64,000 nt of DNA, taken from NCBI RefSeq assembly GCF_019977735.1, contig NZ_AP025018.1:6638580-6702579 (forward strand), written 5' to 3'. Source of the stretch: Calothrix sp. PCC 7716. GTDB lineage: Bacteria > Cyanobacteriota > Cyanobacteriia > Cyanobacteriales > Nostocaceae. The notes under the pieces were generated by a model. The model was not told the DNA's origin. It made no database searches and saw only the letters and a list, made by a program, of their open reading frames with translations. The translations under genes and the position numbers were made by a program. Below, one piece after another: positions 43,268-51,320 of this stretch (its first letter is position 1; every line of letters starts with the position of its first letter).

Positions 43268-45085
43268 TTATTTCACCCCTTCGTCTAATGGCGCCAGTGG
43301 TAAATTTAACTCGTGACTAGGAGAGAGGAATATATACTCGCCTTTATCATGCTTATTCAAACACCAAATACCAGGAGTTTGACGTAGACAATATTTTTCT
43401 GTGGGGATTTCGATTCTATCGCGTAAATATAAATATAATTCGGTGGCTGTAATTACACCATCTCCACTCTGTTGACCATTTTTGGCGGGAGGATAAGTAT
43501 CTGCAGCGCCTTCTAGTGCTTCTAACAGTGCAGCAGCAAAAGGAGAATGATTACCAACTTGCCCACGTTCTGTGCCTAAATTAAAGTTATCTAAGGCTTT
43601 CTGGTCGGAAGCTGAGGAAGTTATTATTTGCCATGCTGCATCTCGGATAAAACGGTCGTAGTGTTCTTGGTAGATAACTTCAGGTGATGTGATTAAATCG
43701 CGTGTACTCGACCAACGGAAGGCGCCTGCAAAGCAACAATCTAAAATACCTAAAAAATGCCGACAAGGTAATTTACTCAAAGCATCGTGCAACTTCGTCA
43801 TTGGTAAATAACTATTGGTATCACCCAGTTTCGCATCTTGGGGTATTAAGTAACCAGCAGGATCATCATCACTATTCAATGCGACTCCATGACCAGCAAA
43901 ATAAAATAATAAACGGTCTTGTTCGGTAACTTGTGCGGGTAATGTTTCCTCTAAAAGTTTATTTAAGTTACTTAGAGTTGCAACTGAATCTAAACATACC
44001 CAAGCTTGATATTTATGCTTCGACCGCAGAACTTCTACAAGTTTTTTAGCATCATTGACGGCAGTATTCAGGTGGGAAATTCCATTTTTGTAGTTATTTA
44101 TACCAATAACAAATGCTAAATTGCGCCCAAATTCTGAGCAGGCGCTAGTATCTTGGTTATTAGTAAGTTGTTGTGGTTTTAGCCTTTCGGTCTCAAGTTG
44201 TCTTCGATACCCAGATTCTTTTGGTGCAATAACTGACTGTTCAACTAATGCAACATCCTCATCTAATAGTCCTAAAAACTGTTGAAAGCTTTTTAAGCCG
44301 TTGCGGGCATATTCATTTAGGGGATAGGCAACGTTTATTGCCTTGGATAGCTCTTGCTTATAACGTTGCAGTTTTGCCTGATATTCTGCTTTTTCCTGCT
44401 CTTGGCGTAATCTTTCTGCTGCTTCCTGTTGTCGTTGGAGTTTTTCAGCTTCTTGTTGTTCAGCTTCCTTAAAGAGAAGAGCTATATCTTCATCTTTAAG
44501 CTGATAATGTTCTTGTAGTTTTTTCAAATCAGCTTTAGCCTTTTCTTTAAATGGATATCCTTGTTCATCTACCCATTTAGTAAAAACTTGCCTGTATTTA
44601 TCTAAATTTTCTCTATATCTTCCAAAAGGTTCTAATACTTCATCTCGGATTGTACGAACTTCTTCTTCTGTTAATTTTAGTTTTTTTTGTAAATCCTTTA
44701 ATATTTCCGATTCTCCATAAGTAATTTCTACATCCTCTGCAAATTCCTTAACCTTCAGACGGTACTCTGCTATAGCATCTTCCTTACTGCTGTTATACGG
44801 TGTTGGGGTTAGATTATTTGCGCGTAATTCAGTGGCGATTGCTTGTAGGAGTTGGTTTCCAGAATTATATTGAGAAGCTTTACAAACTAAATCTTTTATC
44901 CATCCCTCAGCATTTGCCACTTTTATTAAATTAAAAACCACGGTAGCTAAATCACTACCTCCAGCAACTTGGTTAAGATTTTTATCGAGCTTATACAATA
45001 ACATTCTTTCTAAGGATGCTTTATCAAGAAAAGCATCAATCAAAGCATTTTCTAAGTTTTCAAGCTGTTTACCAGATAATTTCAT
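43268..45085 (-). CDS. EAD1-caspase-like protease
   Basis: 605 residues. Residues 1-80: EAD1 ('LSGKQLENLENALIDAFLDKASLERMLLYKLDKNLNQVAG', 'GWIKDLVCKASQYNSGN'). Residues ~100-310: helical, charged repeats of the kind found beside cyanobacterial signalling enzymes ('YRENLDKYRQVFTKWV', 'YPLNEYARNGLKSFQQFLGLLDEDVALVEQ'). Residues ~325-600: peptidase C14 caspase-like domain, 'LAFVIGINNYKNGI', catalytic His in 'LLFYFAGHGVAL' and Cys in 'FLGILDCCFAGAF'. Both catalytic residues are present. Such proteases are execution enzymes released by EAD1-linked sensors, as the gene at 31795 would be. Start ATG at 45085. The CHAT gene lies 90 bp upstream on the same strand. Confidence 0.9.
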   Translation of the reverse strand: MKLSGKQLENLENALIDAFLDKASLERMLLYKLDKNLNQVAGGSDLATVVFNLIKVANAEGWIKDLVCKASQYNSGNQLLQAIATELRANNLTPTPYNSSKEDAIAEYRLKVKEFAEDVEITYGESEILKDLQKKLKLTEEEVRTIRDEVLEPFGRYRENLDKYRQVFTKWVDEQGYPFKEKAKADLKKLQEHYQLKDEDIALLFKEAEQQEAEKLQRQQEAAERLRQEQEKAEYQAKLQRYKQELSKAINVAYPLNEYARNGLKSFQQFLGLLDEDVALVEQSVIAPKESGYRRQLETERLKPQQLTNNQDTSACSEFGRNLAFVIGINNYKNGISHLNTAVNDAKKLVEVLRSKHKYQAWVCLDSVATLSNLNKLLEETLPAQVTEQDRLLFYFAGHGVALNSDDDPAGYLIPQDAKLGDTNSYLPMTKLHDALSKLPCRHFLGILDCCFAGAFRWSSTRDLITSPEVIYQEHYDRFIRDAAWQIITSSASDQKALDNFNLGTERGQVGNHSPFAAALLEALEGAADTYPPAKNGQQSGDGVITATELYLYLRDRIEIPTEKYCLRQTPGIWCLNKHDKGEYIFLSPSHELNLPLAPLDEGVK

Positions 45086-45175
45086 ATGTTAAATGTAAGC
45101 TGCTCATATATTGAATTTGGAGTTTTTTAAAAATATTTACTTTTGAAGATAATTATAAAATTAATTCTTTCATTG

Positions 45176-46081
45176 TTAGGGTTTACCTGTCTCATCTTTT
45201 TTTAACACTGGTATAGAACCTTGTGAAACGTTTTCCAATGCAATGGCTACCATACCTTCGTCAAAGGCTCGTTGAAATACATCTTGATTTCCTGAAGTTT
45301 TGTAACCCAATCCATCATAAAATCCTTTAGCAAACTCAATCGCGGCTCTGTCTTCTATCGATTGATTCATGCCAATTGCATAATTAATAGATTTGCTAAT
45401 TGCGATAGCAGTTTTTTCTGAATGGCAAGCATTGAGCAGCACACACTTCACATAACCAGCATGTAACTTAAATAGTGATGCCAGCCCTTCTGGAGAGACA
45501 GGTTTATTGTTTCCGCCATCATCCTCTAATAGCAAGCTGCCATCTTCCAAACCATGTCCACAAAAATGAACAATTTGAGGTTGTTCTTCTGCAATAGCAC
45601 GACGGATATCTTGAGGACGTACAGCAGTTCTAATACGAATTTCAAATAAATCTCGATTTGCTGCTCGTCGTATAGCGTCTTCAATTTCTCTAATCTCTTT
45701 GTCCAAACGCAGACCGTGAGGAATTGCTGTTAAAACTAATATTTTTTGTAGCTGATTAGTTTCTTTTGGGGAATTGTTAGGTAAGGGAACAGGAAATTTT
45801 TCTGGATTAGGATTTAATAATAGTTCTTGGGCAATAGCTTTTAGTTTTAGGTTTCCAGGGTTGGAATTACACGCAACACGAACTAAATCTTCAACCCAGC
45901 CCTGAGAATTTGCTGCTTGTATTAATTTAAACACAATATCTTCTAAACTCCCTTCGCCTGCAATTGCTCTTAGATTTTTATCTAATTCATATGCCAACAT
46001 TCGCTCTAGGGACGCTATATCAGGAAAAGCGTCAATTAAAGCCAATTGTAGTTCTTTACGTTGCTGACCGGATAAACCCAT
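45176..46081 (-). CDS. EAD1-CHAT protease
   Basis: 301 residues. EAD1 at residues 1-80 ('LSGQQRKELQLALIDAFPDIASLERMLAYELDKNLRAIAGEGSLED', 'QGWVEDLVRVACNSNPGN'); CHAT-family (separase/caspase-like) protease at ~110-300 with 'ILVLTAIPHG', catalytic His in 'QIVHFCGHGLEDG' and Cys in 'VKCVLLNACHSEKTA'. AAGGA is nine bases before the ATG at 46081. It is the first gene of a two-gene unit with the caspase-like gene. The EAD1 domain is closer to that of the EAD1-AAA ATPase than to the caspase's, so it may be that ATPase's main client. Cleavage target unknown. Confidence 0.9.
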   Translation of the reverse strand: MGLSGQQRKELQLALIDAFPDIASLERMLAYELDKNLRAIAGEGSLEDIVFKLIQAANSQGWVEDLVRVACNSNPGNLKLKAIAQELLLNPNPEKFPVPLPNNSPKETNQLQKILVLTAIPHGLRLDKEIREIEDAIRRAANRDLFEIRIRTAVRPQDIRRAIAEEQPQIVHFCGHGLEDGSLLLEDDGGNNKPVSPEGLASLFKLHAGYVKCVLLNACHSEKTAIAISKSINYAIGMNQSIEDRAAIEFAKGFYDGLGYKTSGNQDVFQRAFDEGMVAIALENVSQGSIPVLKKDETGKP

Positions 46082-46151
46082 ATTTATTAATCCTTATATT
46101 TTCACTACAAGTTGGAAATTATTGTGGCTAGTTCAAATGAACGCGCTCATA

Positions 46152-46328
46152 CTACTTGGTTACTTTGGCTCTTGTCACAGATTCGTCAAACACAACCCCA
46201 GATGTAGAACCATCATTAGCCCTCAACCATTGCTCTATCAACTTAGCCACAACTTGACTCATCTTCAGCCCCCGTAAAGCACAGACAGAATGGAATCGTT
46301 TCTTGAGGTCATCCGCGATACTAATATG
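46152..46328 (-). CDS. Ribbon-helix-helix protein
   Basis: 58 residues from the ATG at 46328: 'MHISIADDLKKRFHSVCALRGLKMSQVVAKLIEQWL', a beta strand and two helices of the Arc/ParG type, then a polar tail. Upstream codons would add a hydrophobic run and are judged noncoding. It precedes the EAD1-CHAT gene by 70 bp on the same strand and could repress it; an antitoxin or partition role is equally possible. Confidence 0.6.
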   Translation of the reverse strand, partial: HISIADDLKKRFHSVCALRGLKMSQVVAKLIEQWLRANDGSTSGVVFDESVTRAKVTK

Positions 46329-46555
46329 CATAAGCAATAAGATGATAACGAATATAAGTATTATTACCACAAAGCAACAAATGTACAAACCTGTATTTAT
46401 ATAGGGGATGAACGGAACAACTTATGCACTGCTCTATAGCTCCTTCCACCTCTAATCTCAAAACACAGTACCGCAACTTGTATTTTATGGCAGTACTAAA
46501 TACTTAGCTAGTGTGCATGTATTGAAAATAAGGGCAGCATTTTATCTCAGCAGAA

Positions 46556-46926
46556 AAGTTTACACTTCCATTCAAAGGTAAGCTAGAAGAAGATAATCGT
46601 TGGTGATTATGGCTTCTTCAATACTTTGGTCAGAATTAGAACAAGAGTGCAATTCTAATTTTTCTGTAGATGTAGAGGCGCCGATTGAATCGTTTAGGAT
46701 GGCGTTGGGTACATTATTTATCCAATAAAAACTAGGTATGAGTGATAAGGAAACAGTAGAACTAATTAAGGAAAACCCTTATCTACAGTATTTTGTTGGT
46801 TTGCCGTCTTATAGCAATGAAGTTCTCTTAAATGTATCAATGTTAGCTAATTTTCGTTCAAAAATTAGTGACGAATTAATCAATAAAGCAAAACGACAGG
46901 TAATGAATAAAATTCGCTCTTCCTGA
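46556..46926 (+). pseudogene. 5' fragment of an IS1182-type transposase
   Basis: Three in-order pieces of the N-terminus of an IS1182-family DDE transposase: 'KFTLPFKGKLEEDNRW', then after a one-base shift 'SSILWSELEQE...FRMALGTLFIQ', a TAA stop, and 'KLGMSDKETVELIKENPYLQYFVGL' to 'INKAKRQ'. The catalytic domain is absent. A GGCGCC lies inside ('VEAPIE'). Confidence 0.75.
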
Positions 46927-47172
46927 AATCTTCTTATTCCATTATAAAATTTAAACTGCTTTACTGGCGCCCACAACAGAGCAATTTCTCTCCAATAGTT
47001 GAGGTAGGTGTCCTGCTCGGAATTATAGTTAATAGTTGTGGTGCCAATCTCAAACTACTCCATTGGCATTCAAAAACGGGAGCAATCTGTTGGGATGCTA
47101 ATGTAAAAGCTTCCTGCAATTCTTGACTGTTCGCCCCCCAGAATATAGCTTGTTTTCCTCTTACATCATTAC
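46927..47172. other. Intergenic DNA, origin unclear
   Basis: One minus-strand frame contains 'FWGANSQELQEAFTLASQQIAP', which looks coding-like but has no supporting start or family. I call no gene. Confidence 0.4.
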
Positions 47173-47204
47173 AATTCGCAATTCGCAATTCGCAAGTCGC
47201 AATT
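47173..47204. repeat. Heptamer short tandem repeat, left arm
   Basis: Four to five units of AATTCGC (one variant AAGTCGC). It is the inverted partner of 47421-47452; the two enclose about 216 bp. Heptameric STRRs are typical of filamentous cyanobacteria. Confidence 0.85.
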
Positions 47205-47420
47205 AAAAACCAAGAGTGTAAACGGTATTTAGAAAGCGTACTTAAATACTTAATATTTACAGTATAGTAAGTGATTGTTAATTAAGTACCTGGATAGAAA
47301 TATTTACAGACGGTTTTTAGGCTAGATAAAGGTTTCAGGTTTGATTTTGTGTAATTAATCCTGTCTTACTACTTATTCTTATCTTGTATCCTGCGAGAAT
47401 CAACTTCTACTTTTTTTTAT

Positions 47421-47452
47421 AATTGCGAACTGCGAATTGCGAATTGCGAATT
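47421..47452. repeat. Heptamer short tandem repeat, right arm
   Basis: Units of AATTGCG (with one AACTGCG), the reverse complement of the left arm, unit for unit including the place of the variant near one end. Confidence 0.85.
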
Positions 47453-47585
47453 GGAAAAATACCCAGCCCCTACGCTTGGTCGGTTGCGTTCGATACTCCT
47501 CTGTTTTCAAGCCAAGACAGATTGCATAGGCGAATGGCGCGTGGATACTGATAGCTTTTAAATTAGTTGGGTAGTTGGTTTGCAT
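47453..47585 (-). pseudogene. 5' fragment of an ASCH-domain gene
   Basis: 'NLKAISIHAPFAYAICLGLKTEEYRTQPTKRRGWVFFQ' is the start of an ASCH domain, an RNA-binding fold related to PUA. Coding homology ends where the heptamer repeats begin (47452), after which the frame only translates repeats. So the gene was cut at the STRR. Confidence 0.65.
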
Positions 47586-47983
47586 TCATAAACAATAGCT
47601 GATAAAACAGTATTTTGTTACTGGCGCCTGTAAAGTGTTGGTTATAAATATAGGCGCCTAAAAAGTGAAAGATTGTTAGGGTCAAGGCGCCACATCAATA
47701 TAAAACTGTGTTAAAGAAATAACTGTGTCTATTTCCGTCAAATTTGACGACAATAGAAATTTTGTTCATAAACAAATTATTTTCCTGCAAATTAACTTGA
47801 ACGATTGTAGTAGAGTCAAAGTCAATTCGTTACAAGCGCCAGCTACTTTTGGACAGTACGCTAATACTATAGGCATCCAGTAAACATGTCCGTTATAACT
47901 ATAGGCGCCTTATATCGTAACGTTGCATAAATGACTCAAGCAGAACTTATAAGAGAAGTAGCATACATATTAAGGTTTTAGTC
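47586..47983. other. Repeat-rich region before the GNAT gene
   Basis: Four GGCGCC sites in 110 bp, the ~118-bp dispersed repeat at 47727-47842, and a 16-codon frame at 47931-47981 ('MTQAELIREVAYILRF') that resembles the first residues of a small antitoxin-type gene, stopping 2 bp before the GNAT start. Confidence 0.5.
47727..47842. repeat. ~118-bp dispersed repeat, copy 2
   Basis: TCTATTTCCGTCAAATTTGA to AGTCAATTCGTTACAAGCGCC, same order of blocks as 22204-22322. Confidence 0.8.
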
Positions 47984-48436
47984 ATGGTTGTTATTTTAAA
48001 GAACTTAACTCAGGACAACTGGAAAGACTGTATTAAATTAAAAGTGAATCCCTCTCAAGAGAATTTTGTTGCTTCAAACTTATACTCAATCGCGGAGGCA
48101 CAGTTTAAACCTGGTTGTACCCCACTTGCTGTGTACGATGACGAAACCCTTGTGGGCTTTATTATGTACGAGTTGGATGTGATGAATCAAATACAAAAAG
48201 CATATTTTATCTGTCGCTTAATGATTGACAGCACTTATCAAGGTAGGGGATACGGACGTACAGCCATGCAACAGGTCATCTCTCGGCTAAAGGAGTATCC
48301 TGATTGTCAGATAATTGAAACAAGCTATGTACCAGAAAACACAGTAGCTGCAAAACTCTATCACAGCTTGGGATTTGTGCCAACGGGCAAGTTAGAAGAG
48401 GGTGAAATCGTTGTTCAATTGGTAATCAAAAATTAA
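47984..48436 (+). CDS. GNAT N-acetyltransferase, polyamine/diamine type
   Basis: 150 residues covering a complete GNAT fold: 'LVGFIMYELD', motif A 'CRLMIDSTYQGRGYGRTAMQQVI' with the acetyl-CoA loop Q-G-R-G-Y-G, and motif B 'VPENTVAAKLYHSLGFVPTGK'. It resembles spermidine/diamine acetyltransferases (SpeG/BltD-like), which move an acetyl group from acetyl-CoA to a primary amine. Start ATG at 47984. A 17-codon frame (48445-48498) with a good AAGGAG box follows at once and looks like the stump of a second gene. Confidence 0.8.
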   Translation: MVVILKNLTQDNWKDCIKLKVNPSQENFVASNLYSIAEAQFKPGCTPLAVYDDETLVGFIMYELDVMNQIQKAYFICRLMIDSTYQGRGYGRTAMQQVISRLKEYPDCQIIETSYVPENTVAAKLYHSLGFVPTGKLEEGEIVVQLVIKN

Positions 48437-48444
48437 GGAGCTTC

Positions 48445-48498
48445 ATGGCTGAAGAAATTGTTTGGATACCCCGGCACCTTTTCGCATGTTGGTTGTGA
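48445..48498 (+). pseudogene. Stump of a small gene after GNAT
   Basis: ATG with AAGGAG five bases before; 'MAEEIVWIPRHLFACWL' then stop. Probably the 5' end of a truncated co-transcribed gene. Confidence 0.3.
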
Positions 48499-48530
48499 AT
48501 ACAGGTGCCTCTAATTTCTATGGTTTTTTC

Positions 48531-48575
48531 GGGTGCCGCTCATACGTTAATAAATGCTTAATCATTGCACCCTAA
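48531..48575. repeat. GTTAGGGTGCG hairpin element, diverged solo copy
   Basis: GGGTGCCG ... TTGCACCCTAA with the family's 'TAATAAATGC' loop. The left arm has lost its TTA. Confidence 0.6.
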
Positions 48576-48669
48576 TCAATTTGAGGCGCCTGAATCCTTA
48601 CTCAAAAAGAATATTTACAGGCGCCGAAATTTATCAAATTTACTTTATGTTGTAAGGATTTGAGTATAT

Positions 48670-48786
48670 TTATGACAATTGTTCTAACTGTTGTAGCACG
48701 ATATCTCGCATTTCCCTAGCTTCGTTGTAATATCTATCTGTATAAAATTGAAGCGGCGTCGAAGATTTATTATTTGTTGCGGCGCC
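48670..48786 (-). pseudogene. C-terminal fragment of an unknown gene
   Basis: Reading left from the GGCGCC at 48781-48786 a start-less frame encodes 'LQFYTDRYYNEAREMRDIVL' and 'QQLEQLS' before TAA. It looks coding; upstream it is cut exactly at GGCGCC. Confidence 0.4.
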
Positions 48787-48807
48787 TGATAAAAGTAATT
48801 TTCTTTC

Positions 48808-49281
48808 TTAAGAATTTTGCAAACTAGCATAACCAAAGGTAACGTTAAATTTTTCGCACCAAATAGCTACAGATTTAAAGTCTTTTAAATCTAGATTAGC
48901 TGGTATTTCGTAACGTTGAGCGCCATCAAACTTCTTGAGGGGAGCAATTGTCACATAATTTTGTGCTTTGAGGTTTACAGGTACAGTATTATTGCGATAC
49001 AAAACAACTCTAACTTTCGGTCCGCGTGCTGTGGTAAAAGCTTTGTCAAATTCAACATAGCGCTTACCACCAACTTTAACAACTTTAGCTATACCGCTGG
49101 TGGGATGGTCTTGTTCGGTCGTAACAAAGCTACCGGATGCAATCAACGATTGGGATTTAACCGCAACTGTGGTGGTTTGTGTGACTTTAGCAGCACTTGC
49201 AGTTTGAGTATTGATAGCTAATTGTCCAATAGTACCGAATAATAATACAAATGTTCCGGCTGCTAATTTGTTAAGTTTCAT
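48808..49281 (-). CDS. DM13-domain secreted protein
   Basis: 157 residues from the ATG at 49281 (GAGGAA ten bases before); an in-frame codon at 49329 is less likely. Signal peptide 'MKLNKLAAGTFVLLFGTIGQLAINTQTASA', then a DM13 domain from ~45 with 'SLIASGSFVTTEQDHPTSGIAKVV', 'GPKVRVVLYRNN', 'YVTIAPLKKFDGAQRYEIP' and the conserved C-terminal 'FKSVAIWCEKFNVTFGYA' containing the family Cys. DM13 proteins are thought to work in redox or electron transfer outside the cytoplasm. Single gene. Confidence 0.85.
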   Translation of the reverse strand: MKLNKLAAGTFVLLFGTIGQLAINTQTASAAKVTQTTTVAVKSQSLIASGSFVTTEQDHPTSGIAKVVKVGGKRYVEFDKAFTTARGPKVRVVLYRNNTVPVNLKAQNYVTIAPLKKFDGAQRYEIPANLDLKDFKSVAIWCEKFNVTFGYASLQNS

Positions 49282-49439
49282 GATTTGTAATTCCTCGGTG
49301 TTTTTTGTTTCCTTTTCCTTAATTACCAATATCGAGGGTGATGCTGAGAAGCTCGTGATGATTAACTAAGATGCGAGTAAGAGTTACCTTAAAAAAACCT
49401 GAGAAAGTCAGGTAGTGCTTTCACGAGCTAAATTTATTT

Positions 49440-49690
49440 GCACACCTGTAATTTGATTAAAGGCGCCTGTACTATAAAAATTGGCTTACGACCTGAGTAT
49501 TGCAGTCTTTCCGAAACAATACCAAACTTTTGTACTAAAATATCAGTTTAAACTAGGGTCGCTCTTGGCGTCTGTTCTTTTGGATATGGCGCCGAATCAG
49601 ATTGAGCGCGCGATTGAGAACGTTCGTGGCGCCTGTTTTATTCTTTCTTATAAGAAATATGCTGAAGAGCGAAGTTTAGCGCAGCTAAAA
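49440..49690. repeat. Mosaic of dispersed repeats
   Basis: 'TTTGTACTAAAATATCAGTT', 'TAGGGTCGCTCTTGGC', 'GGATATGGCGCC' and 'GTTCGTGGCGCCTG' recur near 57925-57965 and 58535-58615 in the same order. A 109-codon frame here just reads this repeat DNA. Confidence 0.65.
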
Positions 49691-49711
49691 CCCCGTCCAT
49701 TTATGGCGGGG
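49691..49711 (+). other. Hairpin, possible left end or relic of a TnpB element
   Basis: CCCCGTCCAT-TT-ATGGCGGGG followed by ATGAAAG, a form common at the ends of cyanobacterial IS200/IS605-type TnpB elements. With the right-end hairpin at 55444 it may bound the element. Inference. Confidence 0.4.
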
Positions 49712-49732
49712 ATGAAAGCTTTGAGGATGGCT

Positions 49733-49924
49733 TTAGCCATCAATCAGATTATAACTTCTAATCATTTGTTCAAGATATTCACTTGCACTCATACTGTTTC
49801 GCGCTGCTAACTCTTGTATTTTATGCCATGCAGTATCCGTGAGCATTACACCACGCTTTTTCTTTGGCTCGTCATACAAAACTGGTTGTTCCCTAATTCT
49901 TTTTTTCCCTTTTCCTGTTGACAT
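49733..49924 (-). CDS. Ribbon-helix-helix protein beside tnpB
   Basis: 63 residues from the ATG at 49924: a basic N-terminus, then 'KKRGVMLTDTAWHKIQELAARNSMSASEYLEQMIRSYN', matching a CopG/Arc-like ribbon-helix-helix. It is divergent from tnpB with only 59 bp between start codons, so it may repress both genes. It appears to be carried with the TnpB element. Confidence 0.65.
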   Translation of the reverse strand: MSTGKGKKRIREQPVLYDEPKKKRGVMLTDTAWHKIQELAARNSMSASEYLEQMIRSYNLIDG

Positions 49925-49983
49925 ATTTAGAATATACACCTATACTAATATTAGTTTGTATCGATAAAGGAGGCGAGTATAGC

Positions 49984-51246
49984 TTGCTAACAAACTATGT
50001 ATATAAACTTCAACCTAATGTCAGTCAAAGTACTGAAATGGGTCGTTGGATAGATATGCTTAGAAGTCATTACAATTGGTGTTTAAACGATAGAATATCT
50101 CAGTATAACCAGCAATTTATACAAGGTGAATACTGTGATATTAGAACCAAGGCAACTGCAAGTCCCATAACTTGTTGTGTTAGCAAGAGTGGAGCTAGTG
50201 GAGAGCCTTGGAAAGAAGATAAGACATTTGAAGAAACATTGCAATCAGTTCAAGGTGAATATTGTCTTCTCCCTGTAGACTTGAAAAATCCCCGTCGCAG
50301 TTCTGGAGATGTTCAAATTACTGCATTACCACAGCTTAAAAAGGCAAGACCTTGGTATGCTGATGTTGATTCAACTGTATTACAACAAAATGTTAAGCGA
50401 CTAGATACGGCATACGAAAACTTCTTTAATGGTCAAGGTTTCCCCAAGTTCAAGAATCGTAGTAACTTTACATCTTTTACTTATCAAATGGGTGTGAAAG
50501 TAGATGGCAACAAAATCTACTTACCAAAGTTAGGATGGATGAGTTTTCATAATTCTAGACCAATACCACCAGGCTTTGTAATTAAAGCTGCAACGGTACG
50601 TAAACGCTCCTGTGGTTGGTACATTTCTGTCAGAATTGAAGATAAAACCGTTCCTGACTACATCCCCAAACCATTATCAGAAGTAAACAAAGTAATCGGT
50701 TGTGATTTGGGTATTGTCAAATTGGTTCATCTATCAGATGGGCATCAAATTGATAATCCGCGCATTTCAACGAACAAAAAGACTCGAAGAATGCTGAAAG
50801 TTCGGCAGCGTCGAGTTAGCCGTAAAAAGAAAAATAGCAATAATCAAAAAAAGGTAAGCTCTTCCATAGGGAGATTGCACAAAAAGATTGCTGATAAACG
50901 TCAAGCCTATCAATGGAAAATTGCTAACATTATTGTATCTCGTAACGTTGATGCAATTGGTGTAGAAGATTTAAATATTGCTGGAATGCTAAGACGTTGT
51001 AAAGTTAAGATAGATGAAAATACAGGGAGGTTCTTACCTAACGGACAATCAAGAAAGAAAAGTTTAAATCGTTCTATTTCAGATGCGAGTTGGAATGAGT
51101 TAATTTTAAAAATTGAGTATCTCGCTGCAAAGCAAGGAAAAGTTGTAGTTAAAATTAACCCGAAAAACTCTAGCATTGAGTGTAGAAATTGCGGTCATAC
51201 TGATAAGTCAAATCGAGACAAAGAAAAATTTCTGTGTTTTATGTGA
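49984..51246 (+). pseudogene. tnpB: TnpB (IS605 OrfB), N-terminal part, interrupted
   Basis: 420 residues from TTG 49984, chosen because AAAGGAGG ends ten bases before it and 'NYVYKLQPN' is the usual start. TnpB features: 'YADVDSTVLQQNVKRLD', 'FPKFKNRSNFTSFTYQM', RuvC-I 'VIGCDLGIVKLVHLSDG', RuvC-II 'IGVEDLNIAGM', and the first zinc-ribbon pair 'CRNCG'. After 'DKEKFLC' the chain stops within two codons because a Tn554-like transposon enters at 51233-51238. The second Cys pair and RuvC-III Asp lie at 55180 onward. TnpB is the RNA-guided nuclease of IS200/IS605 elements; without the third catalytic residue it should be dead as a nuclease. Confidence 0.85.
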
Positions 51247-51320
51247 TATACAACGTCTACAAAGCCTACTACACAACACTTTCATCCAGAAATATTTTTC
51301 CACAAAGTAAACAACACAAA

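Noticed and set aside
43268-46081. Metacaspase genes as ordinary housekeeping proteases
   Set aside because: The shared EAD1 with the ATPase gene points to a linked signalling set instead.
49481-49810. 109-codon plus-strand frame
   Set aside because: Reads repeat DNA and then the antisense of the ribbon-helix-helix gene.
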